NCBI RefSeq assembly: GCF_900105125.1
Contig: NZ_LT629750.1
Span: 6,351,001 to 6,415,000 of the forward strand
Direction: 5' to 3'
From: Bradyrhizobium canariense
GTDB lineage: Bacteria > Pseudomonadota > Alphaproteobacteria > Rhizobiales > Xanthobacteraceae
DNA: 64,000 nucleotides
How positions within the stretch are numbered: position 1 is the stretch's first letter; the number at the start of each line of letters is the position of its first letter. Shown here piece by piece: positions 8,506 to 18,378 of the stretch. Under the pieces are notes generated by a model. That model did not search any database and was not told the DNA's origin. It worked only from the letters and a program-made list of their open reading frames with translations. Both the position numbers and the translations under genes were made by a program.

Positions 8506-9834
8506 CTATTCGTTTGGCCTCATCGCCTTGCGCACGCGGGCTACATCGCCGATCGTGGTAGAAGAGGCGTGGTTGCCCCAGCTCGTGCGAATGAAATTCA
8601 CCAAATCCGCTAGGTCCTGATCCGAGAGGCGCTTGGCGAAGCTCGGCATCACGAATTGCGCAGGTGCACCGCCTGTCCGGGGCGTGCTCGAACCTTGCAA
8701 AATGATCGAGATCAGCGAGATCGGGTTTTCTGCCTGGACGACGCCGTTGCCTGCCAAGCGGGGAAAGACGCGGTCATACCCCATCCCATCCGGGCGATGG
8801 CAGGCGGCGCAGCTGTCGAGATAGGCCATGGATCCCGGTTTGCTTGCATCGCCGTTTTTAAGCGCGTTGTGAACAGCGGGGTCATAGACGAAAGGACTAG
8901 CTTCGCCGTCGTGGTCACTGCGGATGGATTTGAGATACTTCGCGGCCGCCAGCGCGTCCGCATCACTCATATATTGGGTACTATGAACGATGACGTCGCG
9001 CATGGAGCCGAAGGCGATGCCCTTGGAGCTTGCTCCGCCCTTGAGGAATTGCGCCAGCTCTTCGACACCCCAATCACCAAGCGTTCCGGGCCCACCGTTT
9101 CGAAGGCTTGGTGCGAAAAAGTTCTCGATTACCGCGCCTGACAGATAGGCCGAGCCGTTCTTTGGCGTCGTCGCCTTGAGCTGCATGGTGATGGCGCGGG
9201 GCGTATGACACTCGCCGCAATGGCCTAAGCCCTCAACAAAATAGGCGCCCCTCGCAACCTCGGCATTCAAGCCGGCTGAAGGTTGGAAAGGTGTAGGCTT
9301 GGGTGCGAAGAGCCAGCGCCAGTAGGTTAGCGGCCAACGCATCGAAAGCGGGAAAGGGATTTCACTCGGGCGGTTCGGAACGACCGCTGCAGGGACGCCC
9401 TGCCGGAAATAGGCATATAGCGCGGCAACGTCCCCAGGCGTCGTGTTGTAGTACGACGTGAAAGGCATCGCCGGGTAAAGCGTATGTCCGCCGGCGACGC
9501 CAAACCGAAGGGCCCGATCGAAGTCAGCCAGGCTGAAGCGTCCGATCCCGTGTATAGGGTCCGGCGTGATGTTCGTCGTGTAGATGGCGCCGATCGGCGT
9601 GACCATACGAAGACCGCCGGAGTAGGGCGGTTCACCGGGGATGCTGTGGCAGGCGGCGCAATCGCCAAGCCCGGCAAGGTAGGCACCCCGCGCGACTACG
9701 TCCGGCGTCGCCGAGGGCGCCGCGAGCTGAGCCTCCCCCGTATACCGGTCCCCGACATAGGATATCCCCATCGCCAACAGGAGCCCCGCCACCCAGACTA
9801 TGCAGACGGCGAGAATGCGGGTCTTCCACCTCAT
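8506..9834 (-). CDS. Triple-haem cytochrome c subunit of a membrane GMC dehydrogenase
   Basis: 442 residues with one N-terminal membrane anchor/signal and three CxxCH haem c sites: CAACH at 59-63, CGECH at 206-210 and CAACH at 342-346. This is the layout of the cytochrome subunit of gluconate 2-dehydrogenase and related alcohol, sorbitol or fructose dehydrogenases. It passes electrons from the flavoprotein to ubiquinone at the periplasmic face. Its start overlaps the GMC subunit stop (ATGA). It is the last gene of a three-gene operon. The matching quinol oxidase is encoded at 2953-6800. Confidence 0.92.
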   Translation of the reverse strand: MRWKTRILAVCIVWVAGLLLAMGISYVGDRYTGEAQLAAPSATPDVVARGAYLAGLGDCAACHSIPGEPPYSGGLRMVTPIGAIYTTNITPDPIHGIGRFSLADFDRALRFGVAGGHTLYPAMPFTSYYNTTPGDVAALYAYFRQGVPAAVVPNRPSEIPFPLSMRWPLTYWRWLFAPKPTPFQPSAGLNAEVARGAYFVEGLGHCGECHTPRAITMQLKATTPKNGSAYLSGAVIENFFAPSLRNGGPGTLGDWGVEELAQFLKGGASSKGIAFGSMRDVIVHSTQYMSDADALAAAKYLKSIRSDHDGEASPFVYDPAVHNALKNGDASKPGSMAYLDSCAACHRPDGMGYDRVFPRLAGNGVVQAENPISLISIILQGSSTPRTGGAPAQFVMPSFAKRLSDQDLADLVNFIRTSWGNHASSTTIGDVARVRKAMRPNE

Positions 9835-11609
9835 GCCGGCACCAGAGGGCCGGGTGATTTGAGGTAGCTATCGCGGATCTTCGCGGCCGAAAAATAGGCA
9901 AGACCAGCAAGCAGTCCGGTCGGGTTGTATCCGATGTTCTGCGGAAAGGCCGAGGCGCCGTAGATGAAGAGATTGGAAACATCCCAACTCTGCGAATAGC
10001 GATTGATCACACTGTTCGAGGGGTCGGTTCCGATGATCGCGCCGCCGGTGGTGTGCGTCGTCTGATAGATGCGCGCATCGTAAGCCATGCCTGGTCGCAG
10101 GACGAGCGTCGCGTGCTTCTCAGGTTTCATTACGCGGACGATCTCCTCCATTTTGGAGGCAGAGTACGCAGCCATTTTGTATTCGTTGTCGTGCCAGTCG
10201 AACGTGATGCGCAGGAGCGGCAAGCCGTGCGCATCCTTGTAGGTCGGGTCGAGAGAAAGATAGCGGTCCCGGTACGACATCACGGTTCCAAGGGTGCCGA
10301 GCGGTGCGGAGTGCCGATAGTGCTTGCGGATACCGGCCTTCCAGCCCGCTCCCCAGTGTGGAACGTCGGGCGGGAGCATCATCTGATCGATTGGCCGCCC
10401 ACCAGTGCCGCCGGCAAAGATCTGCGATCCACCGATGAAACCGAGGCCGCTATGATCGAAATGGTCGGAGTTAAACTCGTCGATGACGCGCTGGCCGGCG
10501 GACCCAGCTCCTATGAAGGGGTTGATCTCGACATCTTCGCTGAAATAGGCCGCCGTCTGGGCGCACATCTGATAAGCGTAGTTCTTCCCCACCAAGCCCT
10601 CACCCGTTGTCGGGCTATAGGGCACCCCTATTCCGGAGAGCAGGAGCAGCCGCACGTTGTGCATCTGGAAGGCGGAGAGGATGACGAGGTCCGCGGGCTG
10701 CTCGACCTCGGCGCCGCTATCATCGACGTACAACGCGCCTGTTGCGATCTTCCCGCTGCTGTCCCGAAGGATCTTGGTGACATAGGCACCGGTCCTCACC
10801 TCGAGGTTAGGTCGGTCAACAAGGATTGGCAGGATGGATGTCTGCGGCGATGCCTTGGAGTAAAGGAAACACCCGAAGCGCTCGCAGAAGCCGCACAGAT
10901 TGCAGGGTCCGAGCCTCACGCCATAGGGATTTGTGTAGGCGATCGAACTGTTCGCCGATGGGATTGGAAAGGCTTTGTAGCCTAGCTCCGCCGTGGCCTT
11001 CTCAAACAACCTGGCCACCTCGATCGGCGGCAGCGGCGGTGTAGGAAATTCATCGCTGCGCGGCCCCTCGAACGGATTCCCGCCTTGCCGGATTGAGCCG
11101 CGCAGGTTTCCGGCGACACCCGAGACCGCGCAGACCTTTTCGAAATGATCGAAATGGGGCTCCAGCTCCTCGAAGGTCACCGGATAGTCCTGGATCGTCA
11201 TATCCTGCGGGATCGCGCTCTTGCCGTAGCGCTCTTCGATGTGGCTGCGCAGCCGCAAATCTTCCGGCGACGCGCGCCAAAGCTGTCCGTTCCAATGGAC
11301 GCCAGCGCCGCCGACGCCATTGCCGAGAACGAACGACCCATATTTGCGATACGGAGCGGCCACGTCGTTGAGGCTGTGACGGATGGTCACCGTTTCTTTC
11401 GCCAGGGGTTGCCAGAGATCACCCCGCACCCCGTACTTCAGCTCATCCGCAATCCGCGGATATTCAAAGTCGGGCGACGTGTCCCTGGCTGGGCCGCGCT
11501 CGAGCGCTACGACCGATAGACCAGCATCTGTCAGCGTTTTCGCCATGATCGCGCCGGCCCAGCCATAGCCGATGATGACAGCGTCTACCCGCTTCCGACG
11601 CTCAGCCAT
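9831..11609 (-). CDS. GMC-family FAD dehydrogenase (gluconate 2-dehydrogenase-like large subunit)
   Basis: 592-residue flavoprotein. The N-terminus AVIIGYGWAGAIMAKTL with ALERG is the FAD-binding Rossmann motif, GNGVGGAGVHWNG is a GMC signature, and the C-terminal block with HTTGGAIIGTDPSNSVINRY is typical of the membrane-bound gluconate dehydrogenase branch. A four-cysteine cluster (CNLCGFCERFGC, about residue 260) suggests a bound metal centre, as found in several enzymes of this branch. ATGA overlaps join it to both neighbours. It probably oxidises a polyol, sugar acid or alcohol in the periplasm and hands electrons to the cytochrome subunit. Substrate unknown. Confidence 0.92.
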   Translation of the reverse strand: MAERRKRVDAVIIGYGWAGAIMAKTLTDAGLSVVALERGPARDTSPDFEYPRIADELKYGVRGDLWQPLAKETVTIRHSLNDVAAPYRKYGSFVLGNGVGGAGVHWNGQLWRASPEDLRLRSHIEERYGKSAIPQDMTIQDYPVTFEELEPHFDHFEKVCAVSGVAGNLRGSIRQGGNPFEGPRSDEFPTPPLPPIEVARLFEKATAELGYKAFPIPSANSSIAYTNPYGVRLGPCNLCGFCERFGCFLYSKASPQTSILPILVDRPNLEVRTGAYVTKILRDSSGKIATGALYVDDSGAEVEQPADLVILSAFQMHNVRLLLLSGIGVPYSPTTGEGLVGKNYAYQMCAQTAAYFSEDVEINPFIGAGSAGQRVIDEFNSDHFDHSGLGFIGGSQIFAGGTGGRPIDQMMLPPDVPHWGAGWKAGIRKHYRHSAPLGTLGTVMSYRDRYLSLDPTYKDAHGLPLLRITFDWHDNEYKMAAYSASKMEEIVRVMKPEKHATLVLRPGMAYDARIYQTTHTTGGAIIGTDPSNSVINRYSQSWDVSNLFIYGASAFPQNIGYNPTGLLAGLAYFSAAKIRDSYLKSPGPLVPA

Positions 11610-12304
11610 CAGCCGCGCGCTCCGCTGATGGCGACTGGACCATAGGGATAGGCGCGGCCAGCCTGGTCGATCCAGTCTGTGAAATCCGCACGCGCGCCGG
11701 GAAAGCCGATCCACTTCCACGCCGCCATGCCGCGGTTCCCGCCGTAGAGCGGATCAGCGAAGTAGCCCTCCTTGGCATTTGCGAGCAGCTGGCCGAAGAA
11801 GACGGGCGCGGGGACTGTCGTGAACCTTACCGCGTTCTTTTCCATCCCATCGAGGAGCCGGTCCTGATCGCCGGCCGGCAATTCCGCGAACGTCTTTCCC
11901 AGCGTTTTGCGGGCTTCGACGTTCGCGGCCGCGATGCCGAGCCTGTAGATCTCACGCGGGGCATAACGAAGTTGGTAGCCCAAGGACGGCGGGACATCCG
12001 TCAGAAAGGGCCCAGCCAAGTAGAAATATGCGCCATGCCCATAGGGCATTTCCATTTGGCGATCGATGAACTCCGGAACTCCGGCCTCAATCCCCCCCGG
12101 GCCAGGACCTTCAGACGGGATGAGGCGACCGACCGCCGCGCGAACAAATGCCCACTCATCCGCGCTGAAAAAAGTCGGCGCGTATGCGGTAGCGCCATCC
12201 CCACTCCTTGGTGAACATCCCGCCAGTCCCGACAGAACCGCGGTCGCCACAGGGGCGGCTCCCAACAGCAGGCTTCGTCTGTCTATCGAAAGACCCTTCG
12301 CCAT
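11609..12304 (-). CDS. Gluconate 2-dehydrogenase subunit 3-like protein, Tat-exported
   Basis: 231 residues beginning with a twin-arginine leader (DRRSLLLGAAPVATAVLSG) that ends in a lipobox-like LAGC. The body matches the gluconate 2-dehydrogenase subunit 3 family (FSADEWAFVRAAVGRLIPSEG and VPEFIDRQM). In such complexes the small Tat subunit carries the cofactor-loaded flavoprotein across the membrane, since the large subunit has no signal of its own. It is the first gene of the operon and overlaps the GMC gene by ATGA. The ATG at 12304 is chosen because the upstream frame lacks signal-peptide character. Confidence 0.88.
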   Translation of the reverse strand: MAKGLSIDRRSLLLGAAPVATAVLSGLAGCSPRSGDGATAYAPTFFSADEWAFVRAAVGRLIPSEGPGPGGIEAGVPEFIDRQMEMPYGHGAYFYLAGPFLTDVPPSLGYQLRYAPREIYRLGIAAANVEARKTLGKTFAELPAGDQDRLLDGMEKNAVRFTTVPAPVFFGQLLANAKEGYFADPLYGGNRGMAAWKWIGFPGARADFTDWIDQAGRAYPYGPVAISGARG

Positions 12305-12610
12305 GTGTATTGTTCCTCGATCTACGTTTCCGTCGATGTCGCCTTCACCCTGGACGCATTCTGATCCGACGCCGTCGCGATAGCTGAACGCTGCCGGCCG
12401 CCCGGAAGCTGGCGGCTCTCCGCCGACGCAACGCATCTGTCGCGCCCAAGGAGACTGCCGGTGGCGCGTCGTCGTCTGTATCCCCCTTATGGGGGGAACG
12501 AGATTCAAGATCGGGGGGACGGTATTGTCTCAGCCCGATGTCGACATCTCATGGCGTGGTCAGGTCGGAGGGAGGCCCACTACGATGCATGCGCCAGGAC
12601 AGTGCGACTC
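12305..12610. other. Intergenic region upstream of the GMC dehydrogenase operon
   Basis: 306 bases between the dehydrogenase operon and the end of the next hydrolase gene. Contains operator copy 4 at 12476-12518; nothing else recognised. Confidence 0.6.
12476..12518 (-). promoter_or_regulatory. Composite operator, copy 4 (GMC dehydrogenase promoter)
   Basis: Read on the minus strand: a C6 tract (12513-12518), 16 bases, a C6 tract (12491-12496), ATAA, GGGGG (12482-12486), then AT. Spacing to the five Cs nearest the core is one base longer than in the other copies because both tracts have six Cs. It lies about 175 bases before the Tat subunit start, with the G-side toward the gene. Confidence 0.65.
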
Positions 12611-13810
12611 TCATCCCAGGACCTCATCGAGCCAATCGAAGATGGTCTGGCCCGCAAGGCGCATGGCCCCCATGTGACAATGCGTCGAGGCGCCTTGGGC
12701 GCGCGTCAGGGTCACCAGCTTGTGCGGAGCTTTCAGCCCATCGGCAACCTTCTGCGCCTGGCCCTTCAGGAACGCGTCCTCCTCGGCTTCAAGGATCAGG
12801 GTCGGTGCCTCGATGCGATCGATGATGCCTTCGAGCGTGTAGTCAGCGCTTTTGCGCAGGTAGTCTCCGAACGAGGTGGCGCCGGTCGTCCAGACGCCAT
12901 TGCGCATTGCCCAGCGGGCATTGGTGCTCTTCTGCATGAAGAGCTGCATCACCTGGTCGACGGCCTCGTCCTTGTCGCCGGCTCGCACCCATTCGGTGAC
13001 GAAGCCGGGCAGCAGCGCGGCGTTAGCGTCGAAGAAGTCATACATGCCATCGTCGAGGATTAGGGCGGCCGGGCGCTTGTCGAAGGCTGCGGCGCGGGCG
13101 ATCAGCTGGGCGCCGAGGCTATAGCCGAAGGGGACGAGCTTGTCGGAGGCGAATTCCGGGCGCTTTTGTGCGTAGTCGAGAACTGGGCCGAGAACGGCTT
13201 CCCAGTCGTGACGGAAGACGAGCTTGTCGTCCCGCAGCGCGCTGCCCTGGCCCGGCCCGTCGAAGGCGATGACGTTGTAGCCCCGCCGCAGCGCAGCCGC
13301 GCCGATGGCGAACCAGGCCTCCTCGCGCGTCGAGTCGAAGCCATTATTGTAGACGATCGTCGGGCGGGGCTTACCGCTGTCGTCGACCAGGAACAGATAA
13401 GCAGGCAGGCTGCCGTCGCCATAGGGGATGCGCACGTCCTCGACCGGCGTGTCGAACAGGGCTCCTGCCTTGAGGAAGGTGTCGCGGGACTTCGCGGTCA
13501 GCCCGGTCACTTCCGGATCGTTCCAGGCATCGTCGCGGCGATAGAATTCGGCGGCACGATAATAGTTGGAAGCGCGCAGGAACGCTTCTCGGGCGCTGAC
13601 CTTATGCCCCGCCGCGAACGACGCCTCGCCAGCCGCCTCGATCCGGGCCGCGAGCGCCTTCCATTCGCGATGCCAGGCCGCCTCGTCGCCCTCGCCGATC
13701 TTCTCGGCGGTCACGATGATCTCGCCAAGATCGGCGCCGCCGTCCACCGCGAAACCTGCAGCGCGCAGCGTCTCGAAGGAGAAGGACTCATCCTCAAACA
13801 GGAATTTCAT
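12611..13810 (-). CDS. Alpha/beta hydrolase of the 2,6-dihydropseudooxynicotine-hydrolase type
   Basis: 399 residues. An N-terminal helical cap (about residues 40-125, with SAREAFLRASNYYRAAEFY) precedes an alpha/beta-hydrolase domain. The nucleophile elbow is GYSLGA with Ser231, the acid is probably in LILEAEEDAFL, and the histidine in ASTHCHMGA. The cap-plus-hydrolase layout resembles the C-C hydrolase of nicotine breakdown and FrsA/DUF1100-type esterases, so cleavage of a C-C or ester bond is likely. The ATG start agrees with family N-termini; the open frame extends further upstream without similarity. Operator copy 5 precedes it. Confidence 0.8.
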   Translation of the reverse strand: MKFLFEDESFSFETLRAAGFAVDGGADLGEIIVTAEKIGEGDEAAWHREWKALAARIEAAGEASFAAGHKVSAREAFLRASNYYRAAEFYRRDDAWNDPEVTGLTAKSRDTFLKAGALFDTPVEDVRIPYGDGSLPAYLFLVDDSGKPRPTIVYNNGFDSTREEAWFAIGAAALRRGYNVIAFDGPGQGSALRDDKLVFRHDWEAVLGPVLDYAQKRPEFASDKLVPFGYSLGAQLIARAAAFDKRPAALILDDGMYDFFDANAALLPGFVTEWVRAGDKDEAVDQVMQLFMQKSTNARWAMRNGVWTTGATSFGDYLRKSADYTLEGIIDRIEAPTLILEAEEDAFLKGQAQKVADGLKAPHKLVTLTRAQGASTHCHMGAMRLAGQTIFDWLDEVLG

Positions 13811-13943
13811 GTGGCTCGCCCGGTTGGCTTCCGTCGCCGGCCGAGTGGATCTCGATCGTCTTCCGGAAGCTGGCAACTCTCCCGGCCGCGACGCCGCCGT
13901 CACGCCATCGGAGCTAGGCAGACTGCAGCGTCGACGTCTGCAC

Positions 13944-13984
13944 CTCTATCCCCCTTATGGGGGAAGGTGCCTCAGGAATGGGGG
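13944..13984 (-). promoter_or_regulatory. Composite operator, copy 5
   Basis: Minus-strand reading: CCCCC (13980-13984), 16-base spacer, CCCCC (13959-13963), ATAA, GGGGG (13950-13954), then ATAG. About 137 bases before the hydrolase start, G-side toward the gene. Confidence 0.7.
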
Positions 13985-14081
13985 CACGAGTTCGTTTCAG
14001 TCCGAAACGACAGCGTCCCTATCGTGCGAAGCAAGAGCTCCCGGTTCTGCCGAGTTACCCAATCGTCGCACGACGCGAAAC

Positions 14082-15494
14082 CTATGGCTGCGGGGCGGCG
14101 GCGGAGACAATCGTGCGCTGCTGTTCAGTCGGGCCGGTCCATCCACCGCCGCTGGCTTGATACAAGGCCACTGCCGAATTTAGGCGATCGGTGTGCACTT
14201 GAATAAGCGTGAGACGAACAGAAAGCAGGCTACGCTGGGCATCCAGCTGATCGAGATACGGTGAATAACCTGCGCGGTAGCGATTGGTCGCCAGCGTCAA
14301 TGTTCGCGCGAGAATATCGCGCTGCGCAATGAGCGAGCGCTCCTGCTCAGCATTGTGCTGAACAGCCGCTAATCCATCTTCAACTTCACGAAACGCGACA
14401 AGCGCGGCCTTCCGATAGGCAAAGGCGGCTTGGTCTCGCCGGGCCACAGCAGCGTCCTGCTGCGCCTGCAATCGCCCACTATCGAACAACGGTGCGAGGA
14501 TGCTGCCGCCCAGCGCCCATATTGCTATCGGACTAGCCGCAACCAGCGTCGAACCAACAAGGCCGCCTGATGCCGTGAGGCGAACGTCCGGCATGAAGGC
14601 CGCACGAGCAGAATCCAACGCATGGTCCGTGGCAACGAGCTGGAACTCCGCCGCAGCGATGTCGGGGCGTCTGCGCAATAGGCTTGCTGGAAGCGACACG
14701 GGCACAGATGGAGCGCTTAATCCATCAATGCCCTTGCCACGGGCGATCCCCTGAGGGTTCTCCCCTAGGAGAAGGTTGAGACCGTCCTCCTGGCGAGCGA
14801 TCGCCAGCTCCGTGGCGGGGATCAGCTGGACTGTCGCTTCGTATTCGGCCTGAGCCTGCGCGAGATCCAGTTGGCTCGAATAGCCAGCAGCTGCTCGCCT
14901 GCGCGCGATTTCCAACTCTGCCTTTCGCGCCGCCAATGTCTCCCGCAGAACTATGATGCGAGCGTCCAGGGCTCGCAGCGTGATATAGCCGCTGGCTGCC
15001 GATGATGCGACCGCCAACCTGACGTTGTCGTGGGCCGCCTCGCTTGACAACATCACGCCGCGCGCCGCTTCGCTGGCTTGAGCCAGTTTACCGAAAAGAT
15101 CGAGGTCGAGCGCCGCCTGAACTTCACCTTGGCCCGCTGTCTGAATCTCAGGAATTCCGAAACCGGGGTTGACGCTCCGGCTGCGACCGCCTTCCGCGCT
15201 CGCGCCAATATTGGGAAGTCGTTGCGCGCGTGACAGATTGAAGTCGGCCCGCGCCTCAGCAACCCTTGTGGCAGCGATGGCAACGTCGACGTTGTTGGTG
15301 AGCGCTGTTTCCACAACCCGTTGGAGCGTCGGATCGCCAAACGCCAGCCACCAATTTGGATCGACGTCGCCCGTAGCCTCCTTTCCGTGCCAAGCCGTCG
15401 GCGGCGAGACAGCCGCCTGTGGCGGTGGCATCGACCTAGGTCCGGCACAGGCCGCTAGCATCAACGGAACAAGAACCGCCGCCCGCCGTGTCAC
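14082..15494 (-). CDS. RND-type outer-membrane efflux lipoprotein (NodT/OprM family)
   Basis: 470 residues. A short lipoprotein leader (LVPLMLAAC) places the lipidated cysteine near residue 16. The rest shows the two-fold repeated helical/beta layout of TolC-like factors: WWLAFGDPTLQRVVETALTN, RVAEARADFNLSRAQRLP, LRRRPDIAAAEFQL and FREVEDGLAAVQHN. It forms the outer-membrane channel of a tripartite pump. The start is GTG and overlaps the adaptor gene stop (GTGA). It is the third and last gene of the operon. Confidence 0.9.
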   Translation of the reverse strand: MTRRAAVLVPLMLAACAGPRSMPPPQAAVSPPTAWHGKEATGDVDPNWWLAFGDPTLQRVVETALTNNVDVAIAATRVAEARADFNLSRAQRLPNIGASAEGGRSRSVNPGFGIPEIQTAGQGEVQAALDLDLFGKLAQASEAARGVMLSSEAAHDNVRLAVASSAASGYITLRALDARIIVLRETLAARKAELEIARRRAAAGYSSQLDLAQAQAEYEATVQLIPATELAIARQEDGLNLLLGENPQGIARGKGIDGLSAPSVPVSLPASLLRRRPDIAAAEFQLVATDHALDSARAAFMPDVRLTASGGLVGSTLVAASPIAIWALGGSILAPLFDSGRLQAQQDAAVARRDQAAFAYRKAALVAFREVEDGLAAVQHNAEQERSLIAQRDILARTLTLATNRYRAGYSPYLDQLDAQRSLLSVRLTLIQVHTDRLNSAVALYQASGGGWTGPTEQQRTIVSAAAPQP

Positions 15495-16609
15495 GACGGC
15501 CCACCTGTATCGACACGCACCTCGACAGACATGCCCGGTCGAAGTCGCGGCGCGAGGGCTTGTCCTGGATTTATGGAAATCCGAACACCGATCCGCTGGG
15601 GGACTTTCACAAAGTTGCCGGTCGCGTTGTCCGGTTTCAGCACCGAAAATTCGGAGGCTGCGGCTGGCGACAATTCCTCGACGCGACCCGCGAGACGCGC
15701 GCTATCAAGCCCGTCGACAGTGAAGCTTACCTTCTGCCCCACCCGCATGTGAGCTGTTTGCGCTTCCTTGAAAGCAGCTATGATCCACCGATCAGCAGGA
15801 ACCAATGAGGTGAGCTGTGTCCCATTGGTTACGTACTGGCCTACCCGGACGCCGATTTCACCCAACTGCCCCGGCTCAACCGCACGTATCGTCGTGTGGC
15901 CGAGGTCAATGAGTGCTGCGTCGAGCTGCGCGCGCGCTGCGGCCACCTGCGCTTCCAAACCGCCTCGCGCGACGTCGATGGTGAGCACGTTCTGTCGGGC
16001 GACTTCCTGACCAGACACCGACTGTCCAAGCTGCGCTTCCACCTGAGCAAGAGCCGCTTTCGTCTGATCACGCTCGCGGATCGAGATCGATCCGTCGCCC
16101 ACGAGCTGGCCTGCACGCGCCATGTCGGCTTTTCCACGCAAGAGCTGCGCCCTTGCGCTTGCCACCGCAGCAGCCTGTCCCTGAAGCGACGCCTCGGCTG
16201 ACGCCTTGGCCTGGCGATTGTTGGCGAGCGCTGCCTCTGCGGCCGAAAGGTTTGCCTGCGCCATGTCGACTTTGGCGCGGTAAGAACTCTCGTCGATGCG
16301 GACGAGAACGTCCCCGGCCCGGACGGTCTGGTAGTCACGAACTTCGACTGCGATGACGTAGCCACTTACCTGTGGAGAAATAACGGCGGTCCGACCGCGT
16401 ACATAAGCGTTTTCCGTCACCTGGACTGAACCGGTGAACGGAAGTAAGTCCCATGCCCGCATGATGGTGAAGATGGCCGCGCACCCGACGGCCAGAATTG
16501 CCACGAGGACCAACGGATGTTTTCGCGCCGGTCGCCAGTGCGCGGTGGGAGCCGGGCCTTCGGACGATTCGCCTGCGCCGCTGGGCGCCGCCTCGGAAGC
16601 TTCGGTCAT
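15491..16609 (-). CDS. HlyD/EmrA-type membrane fusion protein
   Basis: 372 residues with a cytosolic N-terminus, one membrane helix (HPLVLVAILAVGCAAIFTIM), a biotinyl-lipoyl-like domain (VSGYVIAVEVRDYQTVRAGD), a coiled-coil hairpin (about residues 100-200, rich in A, Q and R) and a C-terminal beta-barrel. This is the EmrA pattern. It bridges the MFS pump and the outer-membrane channel in the same operon. The ATG at 16609 overlaps the MFS stop by four bases. Confidence 0.9.
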   Translation of the reverse strand: MTEASEAAPSGAGESSEGPAPTAHWRPARKHPLVLVAILAVGCAAIFTIMRAWDLLPFTGSVQVTENAYVRGRTAVISPQVSGYVIAVEVRDYQTVRAGDVLVRIDESSYRAKVDMAQANLSAAEAALANNRQAKASAEASLQGQAAAVASARAQLLRGKADMARAGQLVGDGSISIRERDQTKAALAQVEAQLGQSVSGQEVARQNVLTIDVARGGLEAQVAAARAQLDAALIDLGHTTIRAVEPGQLGEIGVRVGQYVTNGTQLTSLVPADRWIIAAFKEAQTAHMRVGQKVSFTVDGLDSARLAGRVEELSPAAASEFSVLKPDNATGNFVKVPQRIGVRISINPGQALAPRLRPGMSVEVRVDTGGPS

Positions 16610-18264
16610 GCTGCTATCCGCTTCACGTTCGATCCACCACGGATAGAGCGAAGAACAACGAGCCAACCCACGTAGAGCGCCGTGCCAAACGCAAGCAAAG
16701 CGAGCAGCCGAAATACGTCGTTGAACGCTAAGATGCTTGCTTGCTGCATGAGCGAATTACCGAGAAGCGACGCTCCTTCGGCGCCGCCGAGCGACGGGTC
16801 GACAATGACCGGGCTTAGCGCTCTGGCTCCGCTTTGAAGGCGATCGAGCACTTGCGGATTGCTCGCGAGCAGATCCTCCGACAATGCGGCGGCATGCGCA
16901 TGTATTTGTATGACCTGATAGCTGCCCACGACCGCTGATCCGGCGAGGGCGCCCACATTCTGCGTGATACTGAACAAGACCACGAGCGTGATCAAATGGT
17001 CGGGGCCCTTCCGTATCAACTGAAGGAACCCGAAAAGAAGCGCCGGGCCAACAAACAACGTGGTTCCAAAACCGATGAGCGCCTGACTCAAATAGAGTTG
17101 CGGAGGACGAGTGAGGCTTGTTGCTTGACTGTCCATGAGCGCGCCGATCGCGATCAAAACCGCTGCCGCAATGACTTGATAGGGAATCCTTTGCTCCGAT
17201 AGCGTCAGAGCGGCCGTCACCAGACCTAGAGCCATGGCCAGAATGACGATCCAAAACAGCGTATGCAGTTGATCGTTGTTTAAGCCGCCGGAAAACAAAA
17301 GCCCGACCGATCCAAAGGTCTGCTCGGCCAGCGCCAACCGCACAAGAAGTGCTATCGCGGCGAACCGGAGCATTCCGATTGTTCCGAGCCACTCAAAGTG
17401 CACGAGCGGATTTTGACGGGTGGTCTCGATTGCGGCCGCGAGCATGAATAACGGGACAGCGGCGATGAGCATCCAGCCAAGCCAGGGTGTGTCCGTCCAC
17501 CAGAGCACGCGACCCAACCCAAGGACGGCGCAGCTGAGCAGCATTGCCGACACAACACACGCGATCGTCAAAAAATCGAGCCGCTCAAATGCCCTGCTGC
17601 GTTGACTTGGTGGCAGTGGAAAAAGCGAGATGCTCGTAAGAACGCAAAGCCCCACTGCAAGTTCGATTAGATGTAAGCCTTGCCAATGATCTACCGCCAA
17701 TAATTCGACAGGCACGAGACGTGCTAAGGGTGAACCGAGCTGTGGGAGACTGACGCCAAATAGCAAAGCAAGCGGTCTTACCTTCGCCGGAAAAACCTGG
17801 AGAAAGTAGTAGACTGAGAGGCTGACCAGGGCCGCCCCCATAAGGCCGTTTACGGCCCGAACCAGCACAGCCATGCCGAAACTGGGAATGGCGATTTGAG
17901 CTACGGCAACAGCCGAGTAGCAGATTAGAATTGCATAGGTGACAGCCGGGATGCCGAATTGAATACGGGCCTTAACAAGTGTGAGATTGCCGCTAGCGTT
18001 CATGGCGTAGAAAATCGCCGGAAGCCAACTCGCTTGTGCAACGTATAGACCAAGCGATCCCGAGATGGTGCCCACATTCACACTTGTGAGCGCGTTTGGG
18101 AAACTCGTGGCGATCCCGACGAGTGTACCGGTGGCCGCATAACCTACACGCCGCCAAGGATTGTGGCGGGGAGCAAACGGAGACCCCGGAAAAGTTGGCG
18201 CCTCGTCTGGTGCGAACTGGTAATTTGTATTTGCCAGGCGCTCCTCGGTCACGTCTCTGCCCAT
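16606..18264 (-). CDS. DHA2/EmrB-type MFS efflux transporter
   Basis: 552 residues, mostly hydrophobic, with about fourteen apparent membrane segments as in the DHA2 drug:proton antiporter group. It lies upstream of and overlaps an EmrA-like adaptor, and the NodT-like channel follows, so the operon encodes an EmrAB-TolC-type exporter. The N-terminal 40 residues are cytosolic. Some DHA2 signature residues are less conserved than in E. coli EmrB, so the substrate cannot be guessed beyond a hydrophobic or weakly acidic compound. Operator copy 6 lies upstream. Confidence 0.85.
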   Translation of the reverse strand: MGRDVTEERLANTNYQFAPDEAPTFPGSPFAPRHNPWRRVGYAATGTLVGIATSFPNALTSVNVGTISGSLGLYVAQASWLPAIFYAMNASGNLTLVKARIQFGIPAVTYAILICYSAVAVAQIAIPSFGMAVLVRAVNGLMGAALVSLSVYYFLQVFPAKVRPLALLFGVSLPQLGSPLARLVPVELLAVDHWQGLHLIELAVGLCVLTSISLFPLPPSQRSRAFERLDFLTIACVVSAMLLSCAVLGLGRVLWWTDTPWLGWMLIAAVPLFMLAAAIETTRQNPLVHFEWLGTIGMLRFAAIALLVRLALAEQTFGSVGLLFSGGLNNDQLHTLFWIVILAMALGLVTAALTLSEQRIPYQVIAAAVLIAIGALMDSQATSLTRPPQLYLSQALIGFGTTLFVGPALLFGFLQLIRKGPDHLITLVVLFSITQNVGALAGSAVVGSYQVIQIHAHAAALSEDLLASNPQVLDRLQSGARALSPVIVDPSLGGAEGASLLGNSLMQQASILAFNDVFRLLALLAFGTALYVGWLVVLRSIRGGSNVKRIAA

Positions 18265-18378
18265 CAGCGATAGAAGTTGCCGGCGGCAACCGTGGCAGGC
18301 CGAGACGGCGTGGGATCTCAGAACGAGCCGCCTCTACCCTGACTGCGACCATGATGGCGTCCAAGCTACGGAGGCGGC